A stretch of 64,000 nt of DNA, from contig MESI01000017.1 of the NCBI GenBank assembly GCA_001770935.1, positions 1 through 64,000 of the forward strand, given 5' to 3'. Positions 34,577-44,400 of this stretch are shown here, piece by piece. The notes beneath the pieces are model-generated. The model was not told the DNA's origin and did not search any database. It was given only the letters and a program-made list of their open reading frames with translations. This DNA is from Burkholderiales bacterium RIFCSPLOWO2_12_FULL_61_40 (lineage in GTDB: Bacteria; Pseudomonadota; Gammaproteobacteria; Burkholderiales; Burkholderiaceae_C). Every line of letters starts with the position of its first letter. Within the stretch, counting starts at the first letter, position 1. Both the position numbers and the translations under genes were made by a program.

Positions 34577-36295
34577 TCAATGGCGTTTGAAAATCAGCAC
34601 GGTTTCCTCGCGCGCGACGGGGTGGTTCAAGCGTGCGGTCAAATCCCACTGAGATAGGTCAATCACTGAGGGGATAGACATGTCCAATGCTGGCTCCGCC
34701 AGCAACCAGGGGCACGCGGGGGAGGCTTGCAGTGCCTTCAGCGGGAGCTTGCCGTAAAACCGGAGTGCGGCAATGGTCCCTTCTCCGAGTCCTGTGGTTT
34801 CAATACAGGCGGGGGGCGCACCTATAGAGTCGACCGTGCGGTTCACGAGTGAAACATAGCTTTGGGCGTAGTTCAGCAGTGGCATCCACAGGGTCATGAG
34901 GAGTAGCCAGCACAGGCCCGCGCCCCCTGCGGGAAGCACCAGGCTCTTCCAGATGGCTGCGCGGTGCCGACCTACGCGCCATTGCACCAACCAGGCCCAT
35001 GCCAGGGTGGCCGCGACGGCGATGGCAAATGCCAAGGGGGAGAAACGGTCCACGAAGCCGGGGGCCAGGCGTGCCACATTGGCGGCTGGCTGGCTGGGAA
35101 ACCCGGTTTGCATGGCGATCCACACCACCCAAATGGTAAAGCCGCAGCCTGAGAAAAACAGCAGCGTGAACCAGTCAATCAGCGAGGCCATTTGCCGCTT
35201 CAGCGTCGGCAAAGCAAAAGCAGCCAGGCTGGCCAAAGCCGGTAACGCCAGCAACAGGGTCCGATCCGCAGAGCCGGTCGTCAAGGTGGCGACCACACAC
35301 ACCAGGGCAAACCAGGCGGGCAAAGTCAGGTGGCGGCTGATGTGCCGGTTAAAGAGCTGGTGGCGCCAGCGCCAAGTGGTCCACAGGGCCAAAGGCCAGG
35401 CGGGCCAGGTAAACCAGATGAGCAATTGCGCGTAGCCATTCCAGTCTGCCCAGGTGGCGTGTGGCAGTTCAATCTTCCACCGCCACAAATTCAGCGCTAT
35501 GCCCATGGCCGCCACAGCGGCAGTGCACAGCACAATCAGGGTGCTTTCCAGCACTACAGGGGTAAGGGGCCTGGTCTTGGTGGTGTCACTGGCGAGTGAC
35601 CTATCCTGGTCGAAGCCATGGATGACGGCACTGCCTAGCCCAAATAGCACCGCCATTGTCGGTGCGCCTGACAAAGTCAGGCCGCTCAGTCCCAGCACTG
35701 CAGCAAGCGCAGGCCAACCACGGTGGTAGGGCAGTGCGCTCATGGCGTAGTAGAGCAAGGCGGTAAAGCACAGTTGTGCCAAGGCAGGCGTTGTCTCGTG
35801 GGAAAGTTGGGCCAGGCCAAGGCAGGCCATTAACGCGAGCAAGCCGCCATCCGCAATGGCGCGGGCATAGTCAGCGGGAAGTGCCTCTCCCCCAAACGCA
35901 AACGCAACGGGTTGGGCTTGGCGGCTGCGGGCCAGATAATAGGTGCCGTACCAGGTGGAGATCAGGGCCAAGGCCATCATCAGGCCAAACGGAATGCGGG
36001 CTGCAAAATCCAAAGGTATTCCACCCGGAGCCATTTGGATGGCCCAGGCACCCAGCCAATAGGGCAGCAGAGAGGGGTTTTCCAGAGATACGCCCATCAG
36101 GCTCGGCTTGAACCAGCTGGCGGATCCCTGTACCAGTTCACCCATGTAGCCCAGAGCCGCCATGTCGGCGCTTCTCCAGGCATCGCGTCCAACAAACCCG
36201 GACAAAACGTAAGCGGCACAAAACAGCAGCAATACAGAGCGCGGAAAGCGCCGTGCAGCGGCCTGGGTGACGATGGCGGGAGTAGGGTGGTTCAC
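34577..36295 (-). CDS. Polytopic membrane glycosyltransferase-like protein
   Basis: 572 residues with about eleven membrane helices. Early loop FVGRDAWRSADMAALGYMGELVQG with paired acidic residues, followed by SLENPSLLPYWLGAWAI, resembles ArnT/PMT-type (GT-C fold) transferases that use lipid-linked sugars. The C-terminal ~110 residues form a small extracytoplasmic domain (CIETTGLGEGTIAALRFYGKLPLK...). The start is GTG. The donor, acceptor and pathway are unknown, and no LPS cluster is adjacent. Confidence 0.75.
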   Translation of the reverse strand: MNHPTPAIVTQAAARRFPRSVLLLFCAAYVLSGFVGRDAWRSADMAALGYMGELVQGSASWFKPSLMGVSLENPSLLPYWLGAWAIQMAPGGIPLDFAARIPFGLMMALALISTWYGTYYLARSRQAQPVAFAFGGEALPADYARAIADGGLLALMACLGLAQLSHETTPALAQLCFTALLYYAMSALPYHRGWPALAAVLGLSGLTLSGAPTMAVLFGLGSAVIHGFDQDRSLASDTTKTRPLTPVVLESTLIVLCTAAVAAMGIALNLWRWKIELPHATWADWNGYAQLLIWFTWPAWPLALWTTWRWRHQLFNRHISRHLTLPAWFALVCVVATLTTGSADRTLLLALPALASLAAFALPTLKRQMASLIDWFTLLFFSGCGFTIWVVWIAMQTGFPSQPAANVARLAPGFVDRFSPLAFAIAVAATLAWAWLVQWRVGRHRAAIWKSLVLPAGGAGLCWLLLMTLWMPLLNYAQSYVSLVNRTVDSIGAPPACIETTGLGEGTIAALRFYGKLPLKALQASPACPWLLAEPALDMSIPSVIDLSQWDLTARLNHPVAREETVLIFKRH

Positions 36296-36321
36296 AATCG
36301 GTAGAAGAAAATCGCGGGTCG

Positions 36322-36356
36322 AAAAAAAAGCAGCACGGAAACCCGAGCTGCTTTTT
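36322..36356 (-). terminator. Rho-independent terminator after rpmE
   Basis: On the minus strand AGCAGCTCGGGTTTCCGTGCTGC forms a stem-loop followed by eight T. It lies ~30 bases past the rpmE stop and is flanked by A-rich sequence, so it may act in both directions. Confidence 0.8.
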
Positions 36357-36388
36357 GGTGACGCTTCAGGCCAAAACCTGAATTTGAA

Positions 36389-36646
36389 TTACTTGGCTGC
36401 AGTCTTGCCGAAACGGTTGCGGAAGCGCTCCACACGGCCGCCCATGTTGTCCACGGATTTTTGTGTACCCGTGTAGAAAGGATGCGACTCGCTGGTGGTA
36501 TCCAGCTTGTACCAAGGCAGCTCACGGCCGTCTTCCATCTTGATCATTTCTTTGGTGTTGGCACAAGAACGGGTCACGAACTTGAATCCGTTGGACATGT
36601 CCTGGAAACAAACTTCGCGGTAGTTGGGGTGAATGCCTTCTTTCAT
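36389..36646 (-). CDS. rpmE2: 50S ribosomal protein L31 type B
   Basis: 85 residues from [28 protein letters not shown]. The N-terminus and the insertion [24 protein letters not shown] are type B (zinc-independent, usually induced when zinc is scarce); the length fits. It has single cysteines at VCF and RSC rather than CxxC pairs. The track start at 36700 is upstream of the conserved N-terminus. I see no Zur box that I can defend. Confidence 0.92.
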   Translation of the reverse strand: MKEGIHPNYREVCFQDMSNGFKFVTRSCANTKEMIKMEDGRELPWYKLDTTSESHPFYTGTQKSVDNMGGRVERFRNRFGKTAAK

Positions 36647-36738
36647 ATTTTCTCCATCAGTAGCAATAGCCGCGTCAGGCCCTCGTGCAAACCTCTGCAC
36701 AATTCAAAACCCGGCGTACTTGTCGCGAAAAGCCTTCA

Positions 36739-36744
36739 ATTATA
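36739..36744 (-). promoter_or_regulatory. Candidate -10 element for rpmE
   Basis: TATAAT on the minus strand in TGGGTTATAATTG, about 93 bases before the rpmE start. No strong -35 is visible at the expected distance. It lies in the rho-rpmE spacer. Confidence 0.35.
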
Positions 36745-36814
36745 ACCCAGCCCAAATTCACCCCCCTTTGGGGCAGTGCGCCACACCGAGCGGGCAAACG
36801 TGGGGGCAATAATT

Positions 36815-38077
36815 TCAGCCGCCCCGTCGCATCATTTCAAAAAACTCGTTGTTGGTCTTGGTGGCCCGCATTTGCTTGAGCACCATTTCCATGGCTTCGA
36901 TCTCGTCCATGTTGTACATGAACTGGCGCAGGATGCGGGTTTTTTGCAGGATGTCCGGGGCCAGCAGCAATTCTTCGCGGCGGGTGCCGCTGCGGTTGAG
37001 CTGGATGGACGGGAACACGCGCTTTTCGTAGAGGCGGCGGTCCAGGTGAATTTCGCTGTTGCCGGTGCCTTTGAATTCTTCAAAGATCACTTCGTCCATG
37101 CGGCTGCCGGTGTCGATCAGGGCGGTGGCGATGATGGTCAGCGAGCCGCCTTCCTCCACATTGCGGGCGGCGCCGAGGAAGCGCTTGGGACGTTGCAAGG
37201 CGTTGGCATCCACACCGCCGGTCAATACCTTGCCGGAAGAGGGGACCACGTTGTTGTAGGCGCGGGCCAGGCGGGTGATGGAGTCCAGCAAAATCACCAC
37301 GTCTTTTTTCAGTTCGACCAGGCGCTTGGCGCGTTCAATCACCATCTCGGCCACATGCACATGGCGCGCGGCAGGTTCGTCAAAGGTGGATGCAATCACC
37401 TCGCCCTTGACGGTGCGTTGCATTTCGGTCACTTCTTCGGGGCGCTCATCGACCAGCAGCACCATCATGTGGCTGTCGGGGTAATTGGCGGAAATGGCGT
37501 GGGCGATGTGCTGCATCATCACCGTTTTACCGCTCTTGGGCGGGGCAACCAGCAAAGCGCGCTGGCCTTTGCCGATGGGCGCAATGATGTCAATGATGCG
37601 GCCCGTGATGTTTTCATCGCCCTTGATTTCCTGTTCCAGGCGCATCTGCACCTTGGGAAACAGGGGGGTCAGATTCTCGAACATCACCTTGTGTTTGTTC
37701 TCTTCGGGGCCGCCACCGTTGACCCGGTCCAGTTTGTTCAGGGCAAAGTAACGTTCACCGTCCTTGGGGGTGCGCACTTCACCTTCGATCATGTCGCCGG
37801 TGTGCAGGTTGAAGCGGCGCACCTGGCTGGGGCTGATGTAGATGTCGTCCGTGCTGGCGGTAAAGCTGGTGTCGGGGCTGCGCAGGAAGCCAAACCCATC
37901 GGGCAAAATTTCCAGCACGCCGTCGGCAATGATTTGTTCACCAGCGCGGGCGCGCTTCTTGATGATGGCAAACATGAGCTCTTGCTTACGCATGCGGCCG
38001 GTGTTTTCAATTTCAAGCTCTTCGGCTTGCTTGAGGACTTCCGACACGTGCAGTGCCTTGAGTTCGTTTAAGTGCAT
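36815..38077 (-). CDS. rho: Transcription termination factor Rho
   Basis: 420 residues from [41 protein letters not shown]-binding cold-shock-like domain ([21 protein letters not shown]), Walker [14 protein letters not shown], Walker [18 protein letters not shown] and the R-loop/Q-loop region are present. It is a hexameric RNA helicase that ends transcription. It follows trxA on the same strand after a 225-base leader, which is where Rho autoregulation usually acts. Confidence 0.97.
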   Translation of the reverse strand: MHLNELKALHVSEVLKQAEELEIENTGRMRKQELMFAIIKKRARAGEQIIADGVLEILPDGFGFLRSPDTSFTASTDDIYISPSQVRRFNLHTGDMIEGEVRTPKDGERYFALNKLDRVNGGGPEENKHKVMFENLTPLFPKVQMRLEQEIKGDENITGRIIDIIAPIGKGQRALLVAPPKSGKTVMMQHIAHAISANYPDSHMMVLLVDERPEEVTEMQRTVKGEVIASTFDEPAARHVHVAEMVIERAKRLVELKKDVVILLDSITRLARAYNNVVPSSGKVLTGGVDANALQRPKRFLGAARNVEEGGSLTIIATALIDTGSRMDEVIFEEFKGTGNSEIHLDRRLYEKRVFPSIQLNRSGTRREELLLAPDILQKTRILRQFMYNMDEIEAMEMVLKQMRATKTNNEFFEMMRRGG

Positions 38078-38302
38078 GGAAATGGTCCCGTAGGGGAGTT
38101 GACCGAAATATCGGGTGAATGTTGGGCTATTGCGAAAATTCAGGGGAGAGGGGAGAGGCAAGACCTGTGGCTCGGGCCTCTGCGTTCTAAACCGGGGAAG
38201 TGGAACCGGACCCTGGCAGGGCCGGTGAACTTTTTGAATTATGACAGGAAAACGCGACCGTGCGGCAGTGTCACGGTCACTAGCGAAAAATCAGCCCCCG
38301 GA

Positions 38303-38635
38303 TCAGGCCAGCTGTTGGTCGATAAACGCGACCAACTGGGCTTTGCTCATGGCGCCCACTTTGGTGGCCGACAGTTGGCCGTCTTTGAACAGCATGAGGG
38401 TGGGGATGCCGCGGATACCGAACTTGGCGGGGATGTCGCGGTTTTCGTCCACATTCATCTTGGCAATCTGCAGTTTGCCTGCGTAGCTTGCAGACAGGTC
38501 ATCCAAAATGGGGGCAATCATTTTGCAAGGGCCGCACCACTCAGCCCAGTAGTCCACCAAGACGGGCTGGGCCGATTGCAGCACATCGGCCTCGAAAGAC
38601 GCGTCGGTTACATGTTTAATCAGTTCGCTGGCCAT
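38303..38635 (-). CDS. trxA: Thioredoxin
   Basis: 110 residues with the canonical active site [16 protein letters not shown] and cis-Pro [13 protein letters not shown]. It is the general cytoplasmic disulfide reductase. The trxA-rho order is widely conserved in proteobacteria. It is divergent from the addB-like gene, with only 46 bases between start codons. Confidence 0.97.
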   Translation of the reverse strand: MASELIKHVTDASFEADVLQSAQPVLVDYWAEWCGPCKMIAPILDDLSASYAGKLQIAKMNVDENRDIPAKFGIRGIPTLMLFKDGQLSATKVGAMSKAQLVAFIDQQLA

Positions 38636-38681
38636 TTTTATTCCTTTGGAAGTTTGCTATTACAGCTAAAGTTGCGGCATT

Positions 38682-41336
38682 GTGACAGAAACCAAGTACC
38701 CCGCCGACCCCGTCGGAGCTATGGACGACATAGCCAAAATTGATGCCCTGTGGGGCTTTTCCACCCCCAACGGATGGTTGAAACACCCCGCTGTGGTGGC
38801 GTGGACCGATGCCCAAACCGGGATGTTGGCCCGCCTGCGCAGTGAAATGGCTTTGCGCGGCGCGCACCCGGCCCGCACGGTGGTGTTGCTGCCCTATGCC
38901 CAGCTGCGGCCCCTGGCGGCACGCCTGTGGACGCTGTGTTTTCCCGACGGCTTTGCACCGCGGTTCGAGACCACCATGAGCTGGAGCACCGAGCGGGGGG
39001 GCGACGCCGCGGGTGGGACCGACATTGCGTTTGACGTGGCGCTGGACACGCTGACCGCGCGGGTTCTTTTGGCCAAGGCCGGGCTGGCCGCCCAGCAGGA
39101 CGCATTGGCCGGTATGCTGGTGCTGGCCACGCACCAATTGGCGCCTTTGGCTGCCGCCTGCAGCCCGGCAGATCGGGCTGAATGGGCACAAAACGCGCGC
39201 ATTGGCGCCGTCGTGGGCATGGACGGCCCGGCATTGGCGTGGGAGGCCGCCGTGGTGCGCATCGCGGTGGAGTGGGCGGCGGTGTCGGCCTATGTCAGCG
39301 ATGTGTTATTCACCCCGGCGGTGCGTGACGGATGGGACTGCCTGCTGGTGGTGCAGGGTTTTTCGGTGGACCCCCTGATGTCGGTCCTGCAGCCGGTTTG
39401 GGGCGACAAATGGGGGTGCTTGTCCCTGGCGCCGTCCGTGGACGGTATTGCCCCTGCTTTGGAGCCTGTTGACATGGCCTTGCATGCCTGCCGGGATGCC
39501 GAGGATGAAGCGCAGCGCAGCGCGGCCTGCGCTTTGCGGCATATCGAGGCCGGGCGCACCCCGGTCGCCCTGGTGTCGTCCGACCGCGCACTGACGCGGC
39601 GCGTGCGCGCCATGCTGGACGGCGCGGGTGTACAGATACGTGATGAAAACGGCTGGAAACTCTCCACCAGCCATGCTGCGGCCCAGGTGATGGCGTTTTT
39701 GAAGGCCTGCGAGTGGAACGCCTCCACCGATGGGGTGCTGAACTGGCTGAAAAGCGCCACGGCTTTTGCCGAGGTGGTGGACGCGCTGGAAGCCGCCGTG
39801 CGCCGCAACCAGGTGCGCGACTGGCGCCAGGTGGCAGGCCTCCCCGCACTGAAGAAAAACGCGGCGCTGCTGGAGGCCCACCAAAAAATTCACCAGCTGC
39901 AAGAGTTGTTCAAGGGCAGCCACACGCTGGCGGGCTGGCTGGCGGCGCTGCGCACCGCGTTGCAAACCAGTGGCGTGTGGGCTGGTTTGCAGGCCGATGG
40001 CGCCGGTGCCGCCGTGCTGGCGGCGCTGCGCCTGGCAGACACGCCCTTGCCGGCCTGGGATGCCTTGCAGGGGGGGGCGCTGTGGGGGCCGGGGCGCATG
40101 GACCTGGCGCAGTTCACCCACTGGGTCAACCTGGCGCTGGAGGGCGCCAGTTTTTCGCCACCCTACCCTGAGCGCGAGGAAGTGGTCATCCTGCCCATGA
40201 GCCAGATGCTGGGCCGCCCTTTTGCCGCTGTGGTGCTGGCCGGCTGTGACGAGGTGCGCATGAACCCGTCCCCCGAACCACCGGGGGGCTGGACCGCGCC
40301 GCAGCGTGCGGCGCTGGGCCTGCCTTCCCGTGAGACCCTGGATGCACTGGCCCGTGCCGCCTGGTACCAGGCCCTGCAAACGCCCGTGTGTGATGTGTTG
40401 TGGCGCACCAGCGACGACGCGGGCGAGACCTTGTTGCCCAGTGCACTGGTGCAGTTGTTGCAACTGGAGGACGGCCACCGCACGGTGGCGGCCGATCCGC
40501 GTGTGAACCGCCGGGTGGCATCCACACCGGTGCTCCCGCCCCAGCCCATCGGCGCGCTGGTACCGGTGCAGCAGCTATCGGCCAGCGCCTACGAGGACCT
40601 GCGCCAATGTCCGTACCGCTTTTTCGCCCTGCGCCAACTGGGCCTCAAAGCCGTGGACGAACTGGACGCCGAGGTGGACAAGCGTGATTTTGGATTGTGG
40701 CTGCACGAGGTGCTCAAACGCTTCCACGAGGCCTTGGCCCCCAGCAGCGGTTTGGACCGCGCGGCGCGGCGGGTGCTGATCGACGCGGCCAGCCTGGCCA
40801 CCACCCACGCGATGGCTCTGCCGCAAGGCGAGTTTTTGCCATTTGCCGCCGCGTGGCCTGCGGTGCGTGAGGGCTACCTGGACTGGTTGCTCAAACACGA
40901 AGCCAGCGGGGCCGTGTTTTTCAGCGCGGAAACCGCGCACACGCAATCGCTAGGAGACCTCACCCTGGTCGGGCGGATTGACCGCATCGATACCCTGCCA
41001 GACGGCACGGTGTTGGTGGTGGACTACAAGACCGAGCCTGCCGCCAAAACCAGCTCGCGGGTGAAAGACCCGCTGGAAGACACCCAAATGGCGTTTTATG
41101 CCGCCTTGTTGCCCCACGACACCTTGCAAGGCGCCTACGTGAACGTGGGGGAGCGCGATGCCACCCGCACCTACCCCCAGCCAGAACTCGTGGAAGCGCG
41201 TGATGCCCTGATCGAAGGCATGCTGATAGACATGCAAAACATCCGGGAGGGCGTTCCGCTACCCGCATTGGGTGAGGGCGTTGCGTGTGACTATTGCAGT
41301 GCGCGGGGCCTGTGCCGCAAAGACTTTTGGGCATGA
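38682..41336 (+). CDS. addB: AddB-like nuclease/inactivated helicase subunit
   Basis: 884 residues. The C-terminal PD-(D/E)XK nuclease is RIDRIDTLPDGTVLVVDYKTE. Four cysteines flank it (RQCPYRFFALRQL at ~640 and CDYCSARGLC near the end), the FeS staple of AddB nucleases. The N-terminal region is a degenerate helicase fold with no Walker A. With AddA it would form the double-strand break resection complex that replaces RecBCD. It begins GTG or ATG near 38682 and is followed by addA 137 bases later. Confidence 0.85.
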   Translation: MTETKYPADPVGAMDDIAKIDALWGFSTPNGWLKHPAVVAWTDAQTGMLARLRSEMALRGAHPARTVVLLPYAQLRPLAARLWTLCFPDGFAPRFETTMSWSTERGGDAAGGTDIAFDVALDTLTARVLLAKAGLAAQQDALAGMLVLATHQLAPLAAACSPADRAEWAQNARIGAVVGMDGPALAWEAAVVRIAVEWAAVSAYVSDVLFTPAVRDGWDCLLVVQGFSVDPLMSVLQPVWGDKWGCLSLAPSVDGIAPALEPVDMALHACRDAEDEAQRSAACALRHIEAGRTPVALVSSDRALTRRVRAMLDGAGVQIRDENGWKLSTSHAAAQVMAFLKACEWNASTDGVLNWLKSATAFAEVVDALEAAVRRNQVRDWRQVAGLPALKKNAALLEAHQKIHQLQELFKGSHTLAGWLAALRTALQTSGVWAGLQADGAGAAVLAALRLADTPLPAWDALQGGALWGPGRMDLAQFTHWVNLALEGASFSPPYPEREEVVILPMSQMLGRPFAAVVLAGCDEVRMNPSPEPPGGWTAPQRAALGLPSRETLDALARAAWYQALQTPVCDVLWRTSDDAGETLLPSALVQLLQLEDGHRTVAADPRVNRRVASTPVLPPQPIGALVPVQQLSASAYEDLRQCPYRFFALRQLGLKAVDELDAEVDKRDFGLWLHEVLKRFHEALAPSSGLDRAARRVLIDAASLATTHAMALPQGEFLPFAAAWPAVREGYLDWLLKHEASGAVFFSAETAHTQSLGDLTLVGRIDRIDTLPDGTVLVVDYKTEPAAKTSSRVKDPLEDTQMAFYAALLPHDTLQGAYVNVGERDATRTYPQPELVEARDALIEGMLIDMQNIREGVPLPALGEGVACDYCSARGLCRKDFWA

Positions 41337-41473
41337 AGGTGGCGCCCACCGTCGCCCACGCTGTGTGGCTCCCAGCCCCCTATGGGGCCGCGTTTTCCCT
41401 GCCGGGGCTGACCGCCAAGCGGTTCAGGAGCCTCGGGGCGGCCCGCCGACACTACCTAATGGAGTAAACCTGC

Positions 41474-44400
41474 ATGTCTGACACGGCCGCTTTCGAGCAC
41501 AACGGCATCACCGTTGCGCGCCAGCGCTTTTACGAGATTGCCTGCGACCCCCGCCGCAGCGTGGCGGTGGAAGCCTGCGCCGGGGCAGGCAAGACCTGGA
41601 TGCTGGTCTCACGCATGGTGCGTGCTCTGCTGGAGGGCAGCGCCCCGCAAGAAATTTTGGCCATCACCTTCACCAAAAAAGCGGCGGGCGAAATGCGCCA
41701 GCGCCTGCTGGATTGGTTGCTGCAGTTTGCGCAGGCCACCGACGCCACGTTGCGCCAGGAGTTGCAAACCCGCGGGCTCAAGCAAGAGCCCACGCCGGAG
41801 CAGTTGTCCACCTTGCGCCAATTGCACGCCACCTTGCTCAAGAATGGCCGTCCGGTGCAAATCCGCACCTTCCACAGCTGGTTTGCCGCCTTGCTGCGCA
41901 GCGCGCCGCTGGCCGTGCTGCAGGAGCTGGGCTTGCCTACAGCCTACGAATTGCTGGAGAACGATGCCAAGGCCGTGGCCCAGGTGTGGCGCCGGTTCCA
42001 GACCCGGGTGGCCCAGGACGCGCAGGCGCATGACGACTACCTGGCGGCCGTGTCCACCTTTGGCCGCCACCAGGCGCACAAGGCGCTGGAGGCAGCCTTG
42101 TCCAAGCGGGTGGAATTTGTGCTGGCCGACGCGAACGGCGTGGTGGACCGATCGGTGCAAACTTTTGCGCAGCAGTTTCCTGATTTTGCGGGCATGGACA
42201 TGCCGCAAGACCGGCTGGTGCATCCCGTGGTGCGGCAATTGCTGCTGGACGCCGCACGCGCGCTGGGCGCATCCAGCCTGGTCACCTGCACCAAGGCCGC
42301 AAGCGCCCTGGAGCAAGGCCTGACCCAGAACGATCCTGCCAGCGTGTGTGATGCCCTGCTGACCAAAACCGGCACAGCACGCAAGTTCAGCGACAAGCTG
42401 AGCGGCATCGCCACGGTGCAGCAGGCGCAAGAGCTGCTGCTGCGCATGGCCCAGGCGCAGGCCCAGCACGCGGCCTGGCTGCACCAGCAGCGCATGGCGC
42501 GGCTGGTGCGTGGGCTGGTGGACGACTACGCCGCGCTCAAACGCGAACGCGGCTGGATCGACATGGGCGACCTGGAGCGCGCGGCGCTCACCCTGATGAG
42601 CGATCCGTGCTTAAGTGGCTGGGTGCAGGAGCGCCTGGACGCGCGGGTGCGCCACCTTTTGATCGACGAGTTTCAGGACACCAACCCGCTGCAGTGGCAG
42701 GCGCTGAGCGCCTGGCTCTCGGGGTATACGGGGGCAGGGCAGGCGCCCAGCGTGTTCATCGTGGGCGACCCCAAGCAAAGCATTTACCGCTTTCGCCGGG
42801 CCGAGCCGCAGGTGTTCAAGGCGGCCAAGGCCTTTGTGGTGGCGGGCCTGGGGGGCGACGTGCTGAGCTGCGACCACACGCGGCGCAATGCACCGCCCAT
42901 CATCGCACTGGTGAACCAGGTCATGGGCCAGGCGCAAAGCCAGGGCGAGTTTGACGGCTACCGCGCGCACAGCACCGAGTCCCTGCAGGCGGGCCAGGTC
43001 TTCAAATTGCCCCGCATGGCGCGCGAGGCCAAGGACGGGCCCCCGGTTCAGGAAGGTGCCGCCGAGGGCACCTGGCGCAACTCCCTCACCATGGCGCGCC
43101 AGCAGGTCGAGGAAACCCGCAAAACGCTGGAATGCAAGCAGGCCGCGCAGTGGCTGGCCCAGCAGCTGCAAGCGGCGGGCGCGCAGCTCAAGCCCCGCGA
43201 CATCATGGTGCTGGCCCGCAAACGCGAGCGCCTGGGGCTGATGCAGGCCGAACTGGCGGCCCTGCGCATCCCGGCCCAGCAACCCGAAAAGAACGAACTG
43301 GCCGACATGCCCGAGGTGCAGGACCTGGTGGCCCTGCTGGACGTGCTGGTGTCGCCCCGGCACGACCTCTCGCTGGCCCGGGTGCTGAAGTCCCCGCTGT
43401 TTGGCGTGAACGATGCCGACTTGGTGCAACTGGTACTGCGCCAGCGCGCGATGGCCGCGCAGGTGAATAGCGTTGCGAATACAGACACAGCAGGCACAGA
43501 CGCCGCAGGCACAGACGCCGCAGGCACAGACGCAGCAGGCACAGACGCAGCAGGCACAGACGCGAACGCGGACGCGGACGCCCTGCCGGAGTTGGTCGTC
43601 GCCAAGCCTACAGTGACCTGGCTGCAGGTGCTGCAGCAGGCCACCGGTTTGCCCGACGCCCTGGCCCAGGTAGGCCAGACACTCGCTACCTGGAAGCAGT
43701 GGGTGGACAGCCTGCCGCCGCACGATGCCCTCAACGCCATCTACCAAGATGGCGACGTGCTGGCCCGCTACGCTGCCTCCACGTCCGCCAACCAGCGCGA
43801 CGCCGTGCTGGCCAATTTGCGCTCGCTCCTGTCGGCGGCTTTGCAGGTGGACGGCGGGCGTTATGTCACGGCCTATGCACTGGTGCGGGCCCTGCGCGCC
43901 GGCGGCATGGCGGCGCCGGTGCGGGCCGACACCGATGCGGTGCGCCTGCTCACCATCCACGGCGCCAAGGGCCTGGAAGCGCCGCTGGTGCTGCTGCTGG
44001 ACACCGATGGCGAGGCCCTCAAATCCGAAACCATGGGCGTGCTGGTGAACTGGCCCGGCGAAGATGCCTACCCGCGGCGTTTTGTGTTCCTGGCCAGCGA
44101 GTCCCGGCCCCCGGCCTGCGTGGCCGACGCCTTGGCCGTGGAGCAGGCCGAGCGCAGCCGCGAAGAACTCAACGCCCTGTACGTCGCCCTGACGCGCACC
44201 CAGCGCACGCTGGTGGTGTCCAGCCTGGAGCCGCACAGCCCCAACCTGGGAAGCTGGTGGCAGCGGCTGGAAGCGCAGGCCCAGGACGCGCCTTGGCAAG
44301 GTGTGGTGGGTGCCGCGGCCCAGCCGGTGCCGCTGGCCGCAGACCCGCATGCCGAGCTGCTGGTCGACGATTACCTGCTAAAAATACTGCCAAATCGGCC

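Noticed and set aside
43481-43570. Tandem repeats as a CRISPR array
   Set aside because: Units are 15 bp, contiguous with no spacers, and in frame inside addA. No CRISPR array or cas gene is visible anywhere in the window.
42611-44350. 579-codon minus-strand ORF
   Set aside because: Antisense to addA; the CVCACCVCAC stretch is the reverse reading of the minisatellite.
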